Shown piece after piece: positions 9,312-17,532 of a stretch of DNA of 40,439 nt. Position 1 is the stretch's first letter, and each line of letters begins with the position of its first letter. Source of the DNA: Alphaproteobacteria bacterium (GTDB lineage Bacteria > Pseudomonadota > Alphaproteobacteria > Reyranellales > Reyranellaceae); assembly GCA_016869975.1 (NCBI GenBank), contig VGCZ01000047.1:1-40439 (forward strand). Direction: 5' to 3'. Both the position numbers and the translations under genes were made by a program. The notes under the pieces were generated by a model. That model saw only the letters and a list, made by a program, of their open reading frames with translations, made no database searches and had not been told where the DNA came from.

Positions 9312-10336
9312 GCAAGGAACCGATCAAGCCGCGTGGACTGGGCCGCGGGCTCGCCGCCCTGCTGGGCGACGACCCGCCGCCTCCAGTCGAAACCGCAGCG
9401 CCCGCCGCCATATCCACCGGGCCCACGGCCGCGCCGCCGGCGACCGCGCCGGCCCTGCCGACCATGACCCTGCCGATCGAATGGCTGCGGCCCGGCAAGT
9501 ACCAGCCGCGTCTCGACTTCAGCGACGAGAGCCTGGCGCAGCTCGCCGAGTCGATCGCCGCGCACGGCCTGGTGCAGCCGATCCTGGTGCGCCCGGCGCG
9601 CGATGGCGGCAACGTCGTCATTCAGCAGCGCTACGAGATCGTCGCCGGCGAGCGGCGCTGGCGCGCCGCGCAGCGCGCCAAGCTGCACGAGGTGCCTGTC
9701 GTCATCCGGCCGCTGGCCGATCGCGACGCGCTGGAGATCGCGCTGATCGAGAACGTGCAGCGCGCCGATCTCAACCCGATCGAGGAGGGGCTCGCCTATC
9801 GCCGCCTGCAGAACGAGTTCGGTCATACCCAGGAGCACATCGGCGCCACCGTGGGCAAAAGCCGCGCGCATGTCGCCAATACCTTGCGCCTGCTCGACCT
9901 GCCGGCCGAGGTCGCCAACATGATCATCAACCAGCGCCTTGAGGCCGGCCAGGCGCGCGCGCTGCTTGGCACCAGAGATCCGGCGGCGCTGGCGCGTTTC
10001 GGCGTCGAGCAGGGATTGAGCACGCGCGAGTTCGAGCGGTTGGGCAATCTCGCGAAGGAGGCGGCGAAGGCGGGCTGGGACGGCGTGGGCGTGCCGCCGG
10101 GGTGGAGCAAGGCGGCGGCGAAGCCTCCGGTGCGCGGCGGCGCCAAGCCGGCGCCCGCTGCGAAGCCGGGCGAGAAGGACGCCGACACCTTGTCGCTCGA
10201 GCGCACCCTGACCGAGTCGCTAGGCCTTCGAGTCGAAATCGAACAGGTCGGACGCGGCGAAGAAAGCCGCATGACGATTCACTTCGAGAATTTCGATCAG
10301 GTCGATCTTGTGGTGCGGCGACTGACACGGGCTTAG
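9308..10336 (+). CDS. parB: Chromosome partitioning protein ParB
   Basis: 342 residues. ParB binds parS, uses CTP to form a sliding clamp and is the cargo moved by ParA. The N-terminus has the ParA-interacting motif KPRGLGRGLAALLGDD. Next come the CTP/N domain with PGKYQPRLDF, GLVQPILVRP and the catalytic GERRWRAA box, then the parS-binding helix-turn-helix TQEHIGATVGKSRAHVANTLRLL. A Pro/Ala/Lys-rich linker precedes the C-terminal dimerisation domain ending VVRRLTRA. The ATG overlaps the parA stop. Its two predicted targets are at 7686 and 7889. The usual neighbour holA is displaced about 11.6 kb downstream. Confidence 0.96.
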   Translation: MSKEPIKPRGLGRGLAALLGDDPPPPVETAAPAAISTGPTAAPPATAPALPTMTLPIEWLRPGKYQPRLDFSDESLAQLAESIAAHGLVQPILVRPARDGGNVVIQQRYEIVAGERRWRAAQRAKLHEVPVVIRPLADRDALEIALIENVQRADLNPIEEGLAYRRLQNEFGHTQEHIGATVGKSRAHVANTLRLLDLPAEVANMIINQRLEAGQARALLGTRDPAALARFGVEQGLSTREFERLGNLAKEAAKAGWDGVGVPPGWSKAAAKPPVRGGAKPAPAAKPGEKDADTLSLERTLTESLGLRVEIEQVGRGEESRMTIHFENFDQVDLVVRRLTRA

Positions 10337-10472
10337 CGAAAGCGAACTTCCTTGTGGCGAGTCGTGGCCACAGCGCAAGCGCAGAACAGTGGGGCCGCGA
10401 CTCGAAGGGCGCGGATTTGCAGATCGCCCGCCACCGGCGCACGACTGACGGCGGTGGTCGGATCCGGCAGCA

Positions 10473-11174
10473 TCAGGCGGACAAGCGCAACTGCTCGAAG
10501 CGCGCCACCGTTTCATCGACCTTCCGCTTGTGGCAGGTCGGACAGACGATCTTCGGGTTGGGCACGTCGGCGCCCGAAAGCATCACCTTGTCGGTGCCGC
10601 ACTTCCTGCAGGCGTAGCCGTCGAGCCGAAGGAATGGCGCCAGGAACCCGGGATCGGCCAGCGACACCTTTGCCGCCAGGCGGGCGAATTGGACTTGCGA
10701 AAAGATGTTGCCGATCGCGAGCTGTTCCAGCCCCACGAGGCCGTGCAGCGGCGACAGGTCGCCGTCCTCGGCCCGCACGCCGGACAGGACCAGTTTCTTC
10801 AGTTTCGTCAGTCCGCTGAGCGGCTGGAAACTTTCCACCACCTGGTGTTTGCGCGAGGCATCCCAGCTCGGCAGGGTCTGGAGGGTCAGCTCCTGCAAAC
10901 TTGCGAGGCCCGCCAGCGGCGCCAGCGAATGGACCTTGGGGAAGTGCGTGATCGACAGCAGCCGCAACGCCCGCAGCTCGGCCAGCGGCGCGAAGGATGG
11001 ACCAACAAAGTCCATGATGGTTAGTTCCGCGAGATTGGGGAAACGGGCCAACTCCTCGAATCTTTTGAACCCCATATTCCAGATCCGGAGCTTCAGGTCT
11101 GGGACCTCTCGCAGGGATTCCGGGATCGAGGTTTCATTCCTGCCGAGGTAATGCGTGTCACCGTCTTTGGGCAT
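10473..11174 (-). CDS. Leucine-rich repeat protein with C-terminal zinc ribbon, function unknown
   Basis: 233 residues. Residues about 25-165 consist of leucine-rich repeat-like units of 22-26 residues (LKLRIWNMGF, LAELTIMDFV, LRLLSITHF, LQELTLQTL, LKKLVLSGV, LEQLAIGNI). The C-terminus has CRKCG and CPTCHKRK, two CxxC knuckles that would bind one Zn ion. There is no signal peptide or membrane helix, so it should be cytoplasmic. ATG 11174 is preceded by CGGAG at a good distance. It stands alone between parB and hyuA on the opposite strand. I do not recognise a named family; binding of protein or nucleic acid is a guess from the two modules. Confidence 0.8.
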   Translation of the reverse strand: MPKDGDTHYLGRNETSIPESLREVPDLKLRIWNMGFKRFEELARFPNLAELTIMDFVGPSFAPLAELRALRLLSITHFPKVHSLAPLAGLASLQELTLQTLPSWDASRKHQVVESFQPLSGLTKLKKLVLSGVRAEDGDLSPLHGLVGLEQLAIGNIFSQVQFARLAAKVSLADPGFLAPFLRLDGYACRKCGTDKVMLSGADVPNPKIVCPTCHKRKVDETVARFEQLRLSA

Positions 11175-11263
11175 TGTCCGGCTCCGGTAAAGTCGCGCGA
11201 CCTGAGCATGCTCGAGCGGCGAAGGGGATGATACCGCGGGGCGCCGCGTCCTGTCGCGGCTTG

Positions 11264-11287
11264 ACGTTGTGGGCCAGGCCACAACGT
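11264..11287. promoter_or_regulatory. Perfect 9+9 inverted repeat, possible operator
   Basis: ACGTTGTGG and CCACAACGT form perfect 9-base arms around a 6-base centre. The element lies in the 307-base divergent gap (11175-11481) between the LRR gene and hyuA, 90 bases before the former and 195 before the latter. It overlaps a TTGACG that could be a -35 element. There is no T-run, so an operator is likelier than a terminator. Nothing else was recognised in the gap. Confidence 0.4.
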
Positions 11288-11481
11288 GCGCAGCGAGCGC
11301 CGTCGTTTGCGTGAGCGAAGGAAGTTCGGCTGGAGAGCGTGGCCGGCCCTCTCTCCTCATGCTATCGGACGCGCATGGACATAGGTCTTCGCGAATCACC
11401 AGGGCCGACCCCGGTTGCAGCGCCAGACGGCGCGCGTGCTGACCGACCGGCTCGGTGCGCGGAACCTTCTCGATCGACCGC

Positions 11482-13557
11482 ATGAGCACATCCCCAGGTT
11501 CGGCCGCGCGCTGGCGCGTCGGCGTCGATTCGGGCGGCACCTTCACCGACATCTGCCTGTTCGACGAGGCGACCGGCCGCGTCGAGGTGTGGAAGGTGCC
11601 GTCGACGCCGGACGATCCCTCGCGCGGCATCGCCGAGGGCGTCGAGCAGGGCATGAAGCGCGTGGCGGCCGAGGGAGGGGCGATCGTCTATTTCGGCCAT
11701 GGCACCACGGTGGCGACGAACGCGCTGATCCAGCACCGCGGCGTGAAGACCGGCCTCGTCACCACCGACGGGTTTCGCGACCTGCTCGAGATCGGCCGGC
11801 AGAAGCGGCCCGACCTCTACGACATCCAGGCCGACAAGGCGCTGGTCCTGGTGCCGCGCGATCTGCGGCTCGAGGTGCCCGAGCGCGTGCTCTACAGCGG
11901 CGAGGTCGCGACACCGCTCGACGAGGCGGCGGTGCGCGCCGCGGCGCGGACATTGAAGGCCGCCGGCGTGGCGGCGGTCGCGGTGTCCTTCCTCTACGGC
12001 TTCCTGCGGCCGGATCACGAGATGCGAGCCGTGGCCATCCTGCGCGAGGAACTGCCCGATGCCTTCATCTCGGCCGGCCACGCGATCGCGCCAGAGTTCC
12101 GCGAGTACGAGCGCCTGTCGACGGTGGTGCTGAACGCCTATCTCGGGCCGGTCATGGCGCGCTACATCAAGCGCCTCGCGCCGCGGCTCAAGAGTCTCGG
12201 CATGACGGCGCCGCCGCATCTCACGCAGTCGAACGGCGGCGTGATCGGCTTCGCCAGCGCCGCCGACATGCCGGTGCGCACGATCCTGTCCGGCCCGGCG
12301 ACCGGCGTCGTCGGCGCCCAGGCGATCGGCCGGCTGGCGGGCTTCGAGGATCTGATCACCTTCGACATGGGCGGCACCTCGACCGACGTGGCGCTGCTGC
12401 AGGGCGGGCAGTGCAAGCTCGCGTCCGAGGCGACCGTGCACGGCTATCCGATCAAGGCGCCGATGCTCGACATCCACACCGTCGGCGCGGGCGGCGGCTC
12501 GATCGCCACCATCGACGAGGGTGGCCTGCTGAAAGTGGGGCCACGTTCGGCCGGCGCCGATCCCGGTCCGGTCTGTTACGACAAGGGCAACCAGGAGCCG
12601 GTGACGACCGACGCCAATGTCGTCCTGCAGACGCTCAATCCGCACCATCTCCTTGGCGGCCGCATGACAATCCGCCGGGACCTCGCCCAGCGAGCGGTCG
12701 GGCGGCTGGCCGAGCGGCTGGGCCTCGGACTCGAGGAGACGGCGCAGGGCATTCTCTCGGTCGTGACCGCCAACATGGCGCGCGCGATCCGTGTCATCTC
12801 GGTGCAGCGCGGCCATGATCCGCGCGACTACACGTTGATGGCGTTCGGCGGCGCGGGGCCGCTGCACGCGGCCCGGCTCGCGCGCGAGCTCGACATCAAG
12901 CGCGTGCTGGTACCGGCCAATCCCGGCATTCTCTGTGCGATGGGTCTGCTGCTCACCGACCTGCGCGCCGACTTCGCCGGCACGCGATTGCTGCCAGCGA
13001 CCGATGCCTCGGCGGGCGAGGTGGTGGCGGGCTTCGCAGCCCTCGCCGAGCGCGCCGGGCAATGGTTCGCGCACGAGGCCATCGCCACGGCCGACCGTCG
13101 GCTCGCACGCGCCGCCGACATGCGCTACGAGGGGCAGAATTACGAGCTGGGAGTGCCGGTGCCCGACGGGCCGATCACATCCGAGACCATGCGAACGCTC
13201 GTGGCGCGCTTCGCCGACGCGCATCGCCAGCGCTATGGCTTCGCGCCGGAGGCCGACCCGGTGCAGGTCGTGACGTTGCGTGTCGAGGCGACCGGGATTG
13301 TCGCCAAGGCCGCGCTCAAGTCCCATCCCGACGCCGGCCCCGATGCCTCTGGCGCCATTACCGAGCGGCGGCCGGTGTGGCTGGCCGAGACGCGCGGCGT
13401 CGTCGACACGCCGATCTATGCCCGCGACAAGTTGCGGCCGGGCAACCGCTTCGCCGGTCCGGCGATTGTCGAGCAGATGGACGCAACGACGCTGGTGCCA
13501 CCGGGCATGACAGCGCGGGTCGACCGCTGGCTCAACCTGATTCTGGAGGCGGCATGA
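11482..13557 (+). CDS. hyuA: Hydantoinase/oxoprolinase family protein, subunit A (HyuA)
   Basis: 691 residues. With HyuB it should form an ATP-dependent amidohydrolase of the N-methylhydantoinase/5-oxoprolinase family, opening a cyclic amide. The N-terminal Hydant_A_N motif is VGVDSGGTFTDI, followed by GTTVATNALIQ, the second ATPase-type segment LITFDMGGTSTDVALLQ and the GAGGGSIATID loop. Length is normal for the family. The ATG at 11482 puts the conserved motif at residue ~15; an upstream in-frame GTG at 11455 is less likely. It overlaps hyuB by ATGA. The true substrate (hydantoin, 5-oxoproline, other lactam or ketone) cannot be read from the sequence. Confidence 0.92.
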   Translation: MSTSPGSAARWRVGVDSGGTFTDICLFDEATGRVEVWKVPSTPDDPSRGIAEGVEQGMKRVAAEGGAIVYFGHGTTVATNALIQHRGVKTGLVTTDGFRDLLEIGRQKRPDLYDIQADKALVLVPRDLRLEVPERVLYSGEVATPLDEAAVRAAARTLKAAGVAAVAVSFLYGFLRPDHEMRAVAILREELPDAFISAGHAIAPEFREYERLSTVVLNAYLGPVMARYIKRLAPRLKSLGMTAPPHLTQSNGGVIGFASAADMPVRTILSGPATGVVGAQAIGRLAGFEDLITFDMGGTSTDVALLQGGQCKLASEATVHGYPIKAPMLDIHTVGAGGGSIATIDEGGLLKVGPRSAGADPGPVCYDKGNQEPVTTDANVVLQTLNPHHLLGGRMTIRRDLAQRAVGRLAERLGLGLEETAQGILSVVTANMARAIRVISVQRGHDPRDYTLMAFGGAGPLHAARLARELDIKRVLVPANPGILCAMGLLLTDLRADFAGTRLLPATDASAGEVVAGFAALAERAGQWFAHEAIATADRRLARAADMRYEGQNYELGVPVPDGPITSETMRTLVARFADAHRQRYGFAPEADPVQVVTLRVEATGIVAKAALKSHPDAGPDASGAITERRPVWLAETRGVVDTPIYARDKLRPGNRFAGPAIVEQMDATTLVPPGMTARVDRWLNLILEAA

Positions 13558-15185
13558 AACCGAGCGCTGTCGATCCGATCACGGTCGAGGTGATCGGCGC
13601 CGCCATGGCCTCGATCGTCGAGGAGACCGGCGAGACGCTGATCCGGGCCTCGCACTCGACCAACATCAAGGAGCGGCGCGATTGCTCGACCGCGTTGTTC
13701 AACGCCGCCGGCGAGACGCTGTGCCAGGCCGAGCATATCCCGATCCATCTCGGCAGCTTCCTCGACCTCATCCCACACATCATGCGGCGCTATCCGACCC
13801 AGGACATCCGCCCGGGCGACGCCTTCATCGGCAACGACGCCTACGAGGGTGGCGGCACGCACCTGCCTGATATCGTGATCGCCGAACCGATCTTCGTCGA
13901 CGGCAAGCTCGCCGCCTGGACGGTGAACCTGGCGCACCACGCCGACTTCGTCGACCGCGGCCATGCCCACATCTACCAGGAGGGGCTGCGCATCCCGCCG
14001 GTGCGGCTCTATCGCTCCGGCGAGCTGCAGAAGGACGTCCTGGACCTGATCCTGCTCAACATGCAGGTGCCGAAGGAGCGTCTCAGCGATCTGCGGGCGC
14101 AGATGGCGGCCAATCGCGTCGGCGTCCAGCGCTTCCAGGCGCTCGCCGCCAAGTACGGCACCGAGACGGTGCTCCAGGCGGGCGGCGCGCTGATGGACTA
14201 CGCCGAGCGCAAGATGCGCAACGCCATCGCCGCGATGCCCGACGGCACCTGGCGCTTCGAGGACGTGTTCGACAACGAGGAATTGGCCGGCACGGTGGCG
14301 CTGGCCGTCGAGCTCACCGTGAAGGGCGATACGATGTCGCTCAAGTTCGACGCGCCCGATCAGATGCGCGCCGGCATCAACATGACCATGACGGCGCTGC
14401 TCGCCACGACCTATTACGTCGTCAAGTCGGTGCTCGATCCCAGCATTCCACCGAACGCCGGACTGGCGCGGCCGCTGCGGGTCGAGGCGCCGCTCGGCAG
14501 CATCCTGAACTGCGTGTCACCCGCCGCGGTCAACGGCCGCCTGCAAACCTGCCAGCGCGTCGCCGACATGATCCTGGGCGCGCTGGCGCAACCGGTGCCG
14601 CAGCGCGTGATGGCCTGCTCCAACTCGGCCTGCACCGTCGCCTACTTCATCGGCAAGAAGCCCAAGGACGGCTCGACCTGGGTCTATCTCGAGACCATCG
14701 GCGGCGGCAGCGGCGCGCGCTCGGCCAAGGACGGGCTCGACGGCGTCCACGTCCACACCACCAATACGTCGAACCTGCCGGTCGAGGCGCTGGAGATCGA
14801 GTATCCGCTGACGCTGCTGCGCTACGAGCTGGTCGAGGATTCGGGCGGCGTTGGCCAGTACCGCGGCGGCATGGGCCTGCGCCGCGTCTACCAGGCGACG
14901 CACGATTGCCGCGTGCGCGTCGACCTCACACGCCAGCGTTCGCGGAGCTGGGGCCTGTTCGGCGGTGGCGCCGGCGCGAACGGCAAGGTCGAGGCGGGGC
15001 CCGGCGTGACGTTCGACGGCGACCAAGCAGCGCTGAAGGCGGGCCAGTGGTTTGCGCTGGTGACACCGGGCGCCGGCGGATTCGGCCCACCCGACAAGCG
15101 CGATCCGGCGGCGGCCGCGCGCGATTTCGCCGAGGGTGCGATCAGCGCCGCGACGGCGAAGGCAGCCTACGGCGTCGGCGACTGA
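13554..15185 (+). CDS. hyuB: Hydantoinase B/oxoprolinase family protein (HyuB)
   Basis: 543 residues, the partner subunit of HyuA in ATP-dependent hydantoin/oxoproline-type hydrolysis. It has the family start VDPITVEVIGAAMASIVEE, the RASHSTNIKERRDCSTALF region, the AEHIPIHLGS segment, the DAYEGGGTHLPDIV motif, and the C-terminal GGMGLRRVYQ and GGGAGANG segments. The ATG overlaps the hyuA TGA, so translation is coupled and a 1:1 complex is expected. It is cytoplasmic. No permease, racemase or carbamoylase gene lies next to it, so the pathway is not defined by context. Confidence 0.92.
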   Translation: MKPSAVDPITVEVIGAAMASIVEETGETLIRASHSTNIKERRDCSTALFNAAGETLCQAEHIPIHLGSFLDLIPHIMRRYPTQDIRPGDAFIGNDAYEGGGTHLPDIVIAEPIFVDGKLAAWTVNLAHHADFVDRGHAHIYQEGLRIPPVRLYRSGELQKDVLDLILLNMQVPKERLSDLRAQMAANRVGVQRFQALAAKYGTETVLQAGGALMDYAERKMRNAIAAMPDGTWRFEDVFDNEELAGTVALAVELTVKGDTMSLKFDAPDQMRAGINMTMTALLATTYYVVKSVLDPSIPPNAGLARPLRVEAPLGSILNCVSPAAVNGRLQTCQRVADMILGALAQPVPQRVMACSNSACTVAYFIGKKPKDGSTWVYLETIGGGSGARSAKDGLDGVHVHTTNTSNLPVEALEIEYPLTLLRYELVEDSGGVGQYRGGMGLRRVYQATHDCRVRVDLTRQRSRSWGLFGGGAGANGKVEAGPGVTFDGDQAALKAGQWFALVTPGAGGFGPPDKRDPAAAARDFAEGAISAATAKAAYGVGD

Positions 15186-15310
15186 CCATCGTGGATTGCC
15201 TAAAGCGGAAGTAGGACATCGTCGCTTCCCTGGCGGTCAACCCTTCGTCAGCTTTCAGGCCGTACCCTTGCCGCCGTCCATTCGGACCACAGCGAGGAAA
15301 GGAGCGGCCC

Positions 15311-15766
15311 ATGGCTTTGCAACGACGGCATCTTGGAATCGTCGGCATCGGTGCGCTGGCATTCGTCGGGTCGGGCATTGGATTTGCGGCATTGGCGCAA
15401 TCGGCCGATGAGACCGCGGTCGCCAAGGCGGTCGAGGCGTTCCGCGACGCCATGCTCAAGAAGGACAAGGCGGCGTTCGAGAAGCTGTGTGCGGAGGAGA
15501 TGAGCTACGGCCATTCGGCCGGGCGCATGGAGACCAAGGCGCAGTTCATCGCCGACGCGACCGGCACGCGCAGCGAGTGGAAATCGATCACCTTGTCCGA
15601 CGCGTCGGTGCAGATCGTCGGCACCAACGCCATCGCGCGCCACAAGCTGACCGGCGAGACCCTCAGCGAAGGCAAGACCAACGCCATCAACATCGGCATC
15701 CTGATGGTGTGGACCAAGCAGGGCGCCGACTGGAAGCTGCTGGCGCGTCAGGCCTATCGACTGTGA
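15311..15766 (+). CDS. Secreted NTF2-like (DUF4440/SnoaL-type) protein
   Basis: 151 residues. An N-terminal signal (basic MALQRRH then a hydrophobic stretch ending at about ALAQSA, residue 30) points to export. The mature part is a small alpha/beta cone of the NTF2-like superfamily. It has the opening helix AVAKAVEAFRDAMLKKDKAAFEKLCAEEMSYGHS, the HKLTGE central strand and the final MVWTKQGADWKLLARQAYRL, which is characteristic of DUF4440 proteins. GAAAGGAG precedes the ATG. The fold is used by enzymes and binding proteins alike; no catalytic residues can be assigned. It follows hyuB by 125 bases and may be monocistronic. Confidence 0.82.
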   Translation: MALQRRHLGIVGIGALAFVGSGIGFAALAQSADETAVAKAVEAFRDAMLKKDKAAFEKLCAEEMSYGHSAGRMETKAQFIADATGTRSEWKSITLSDASVQIVGTNAIARHKLTGETLSEGKTNAINIGILMVWTKQGADWKLLARQAYRL

Positions 15767-15943
15767 TGTGACGCCGAGCGCGGGAAGAACGCGGCGTGCC
15801 GGCGCGCGCCGGGTCGACGTGTTCGCCCGCCTCGCCCACGCCATGCCGTTTGCGCGGGCGCGACGCCCTCAACAGGCGTTGAGCGCTGACGATGACAACA
15901 ACCCACCCGTGTGCCACTCTGTGGCCAGGGATGGGAGGGCGCC

Positions 15944-16816
15944 ATGTTCGGGATTAAATCGACATCGGCCAAGCGCCTGGACGTGGCGATCAAGCTCGCC
16001 ACCGCGGAGATCGCGCGGATCGCCACGGCCAACGCCAACGACCCGCGAGTCGTCGAAGCGCGGACGTTGCTCGGCAACGCCGAGGAGGCGCACGCCGCCG
16101 GCCGCGTCGAGCAGGGCTGGCAGTGCCTCAAGGCCGCGCAGCGCCCGCTCTGGCACTTCGCCGATCTGAGCGCGCTGGAGGCCGAGGCGCGGGCCCTGCT
16201 GGCCACGGCCAAGGACGCGGGCGTGGGCATGACGCCGTGGCGCGCCAAGGCGATCGTCGACTCGCTGGAGCCGCAATTCGCCGCCGGCGTGAACCGCCAG
16301 GAGGCCGTGATGCGCCCCCTGGTGATCGGCGCGCGGCGCCTGCTCGACGATTATCTCGACAACAACTACATCCGGCTCTCGGCGCTGCGCCGCCGGCTCG
16401 GCTGGCTGAGCTTCGCGAGCGCGGTGGCGCTGGCGCTGTGGGCGATCTTTCCGCCGCTCGACATGCGGGCGCCGACCCCGCCTGCGACGGCCCTGGGCAA
16501 GCAGCTCGTCAAGACGCCGGAACTCTTCTGGGCATCGGTCATGCTGGCCGGCGCCATCGGCTCGCTGATCAGCACCTTCACCTCCGCGGTGAGCGCGATC
16601 GGCGCGCGCTCGAAGATTCCCGAGGAGATCAACGCCGTCACCATCACGCTGTCGCGGCTGTTGCTCGCGGCGCTGTCGGCGACGGCGCTGGTTCTCTTCG
16701 TGGTGTCCGGCCTCCACACGGTGGTCCAGGCCAGCTACGAGCTGGTGCTGTCGCTGGCGCTGATTGCCGGGTTCTCGGATCGGCTTCTGATGGCGGCCCT
16801 GGAGAAGACCAAGTAG
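15944..16816 (+). CDS. Integral membrane protein of unknown function
   Basis: 290 residues. The first ~145 residues are soluble and largely helical (AKRLDVAIKLATAEIARIAT, PRVVEARTLLGNAEEAHAAGRVEQGWQCLKAA), resembling a helical repeat. They are followed by four predicted membrane helices at about 152-170, 195-213, 237-256 and 265-283. Between helices 2 and 3 is a basic/acidic loop (GARSKIPEEIN). GGAGG lies 7 bases before the ATG at 15944. I do not recognise a family. It is followed by a GlcG-like gene after 35 bases and could be co-transcribed with it. Confidence 0.8.
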   Translation: MFGIKSTSAKRLDVAIKLATAEIARIATANANDPRVVEARTLLGNAEEAHAAGRVEQGWQCLKAAQRPLWHFADLSALEAEARALLATAKDAGVGMTPWRAKAIVDSLEPQFAAGVNRQEAVMRPLVIGARRLLDDYLDNNYIRLSALRRRLGWLSFASAVALALWAIFPPLDMRAPTPPATALGKQLVKTPELFWASVMLAGAIGSLISTFTSAVSAIGARSKIPEEINAVTITLSRLLLAALSATALVLFVVSGLHTVVQASYELVLSLALIAGFSDRLLMAALEKTK

Positions 16817-16851
16817 GCTCCGCGCCGATCGCAACACCGGCCGGAGCCACC

Positions 16852-17274
16852 ATGCCGCTGACCCTCACCCAGGCCAACGCCATCATCGCCGTCGCCTTCG
16901 CCAAGGCGCGGGCGATGAACATCAAGCCGCTGGCCGTCGTCGTGCTCGACGAGTCGGGTCACGTGAAATCGGCGCAGCGTGAGGACGGCGCCAGCATGTT
17001 CCGCGTCGACATCGCGACCGGCAAGGCGTGGGCCGCCGTCGGCATGGGCGCGTCGAGCCGCACGCTTCTGGGCCGCGCCAAGGAGAACCCGCAATTCTTC
17101 GGCGCGCTGGCCGCCACGGCGCAGGGCAAGTTCCTGCCGCAGACCGGCGCGGTGCTGATCAAGGACGCCTCGGGCAACATCCTGGGCGCCGCCGGCGCCT
17201 CGGGCGGCACCGGCGACGAGGACGAGGCCGCCTGCATTGCCGGCGTCGAGGCGGCGGGCCTGACGCACGGCTGA
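16852..17274 (+). CDS. GlcG/HbpS family (heme-binding-like) protein
   Basis: 140 residues, one complete GlcG/HbpS domain (formerly DUF336). It opens with LTLTQANAIIAVAFAKARAM, followed by PLAVVVLDESGHV, the FRVDIATGKAWAAVGMG helix and the closing GNILGAAGASGGTGDEDEA segment, all typical. Members have been described as heme- or corrin-associated and as small accessory proteins in glycolate and aromatic catabolism operons. The specific role here is not shown. CCGGAG precedes the ATG. It is 35 bases after the membrane protein gene; a structured leader lies between it and the downstream dapA-like gene. Confidence 0.86.
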   Translation: MPLTLTQANAIIAVAFAKARAMNIKPLAVVVLDESGHVKSAQREDGASMFRVDIATGKAWAAVGMGASSRTLLGRAKENPQFFGALAATAQGKFLPQTGAVLIKDASGNILGAAGASGGTGDEDEAACIAGVEAAGLTHG

Positions 17275-17356
17275 GCGCGGGATCTTTGGGGCCGCCGGCG
17301 GTCCCACAAGATGAGTCTGAGTTGACTTCGTGCCGTCAGCCGGCGATGGTGTGGGC

Positions 17357-17491
17357 ATGCACATGCGCGTTCTTCAGGCCAAAGCCAAACCGTTCCCATC
17401 TCGGGGGACCGGAGGTCTTTGCCTGCGCTGAACGCGCGCCGCATCGATGACCAACAGGCCCCGCCGCATCAGGACGGGGCCTTCGCTTTTT
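17357..17491 (+). ncRNA. Structured leader RNA (or free small RNA) before the DapA-like gene
   Basis: A predicted promoter has TTGACT at 17322-17327 and a weak GATGGT after 17 bases, giving a start near 17357. The RNA would then form a long rod. 17365-17384 pairs with 17417-17437 (GCGCGTTC/GAACGCGC, CAGGC/GCCTG, AAAG/CTTT, 17 pairs with one internal loop and a bulge), and it encloses a second hairpin GTTCCC/GGGGAC (17392-17397/17404-17409). An intrinsic terminator follows. An ATG at 17357 opens a 24-codon frame with no run of one amino acid, so classical attenuation is not obvious. No known riboswitch or small RNA was recognised. Confidence 0.45.
17456..17491 (+). terminator. Intrinsic terminator upstream of the DapA-like gene
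   Basis: AGGCCCCG (17456-17463) pairs perfectly with CGGGGCCT (17475-17482) around an 11-base loop, and the run TTTTT ends at 17491. It is 41 bases before the ATG of the DapA-like gene and 180 bases after the previous stop, so it is better placed as a leader or small-RNA terminator than as the end of the upstream gene. Confidence 0.75.
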
Positions 17492-17532
17492 GGGTGTCCG
17501 CTCCTGCTCCGGCTTCGACAGGAGACGAGACC

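Noticed and set aside
11362-13326. Long open frame antisense to hyuA
   Set aside because: Same reason: a GC-driven shadow of a well-supported gene, no ribosome site and no recognisable motif.
17357-17431. Leader peptide for classical amino-acid attenuation before the DapA-like gene
   Set aside because: A 24-codon frame exists, but it has only two Lys codons and no run of any amino acid, and no clear ribosome site.
17385-17437. 5S or signal-recognition RNA gene
   Set aside because: A short stretch looks like the 5S CCCATC segment, but the flanking conserved 5S and SRP elements are missing.
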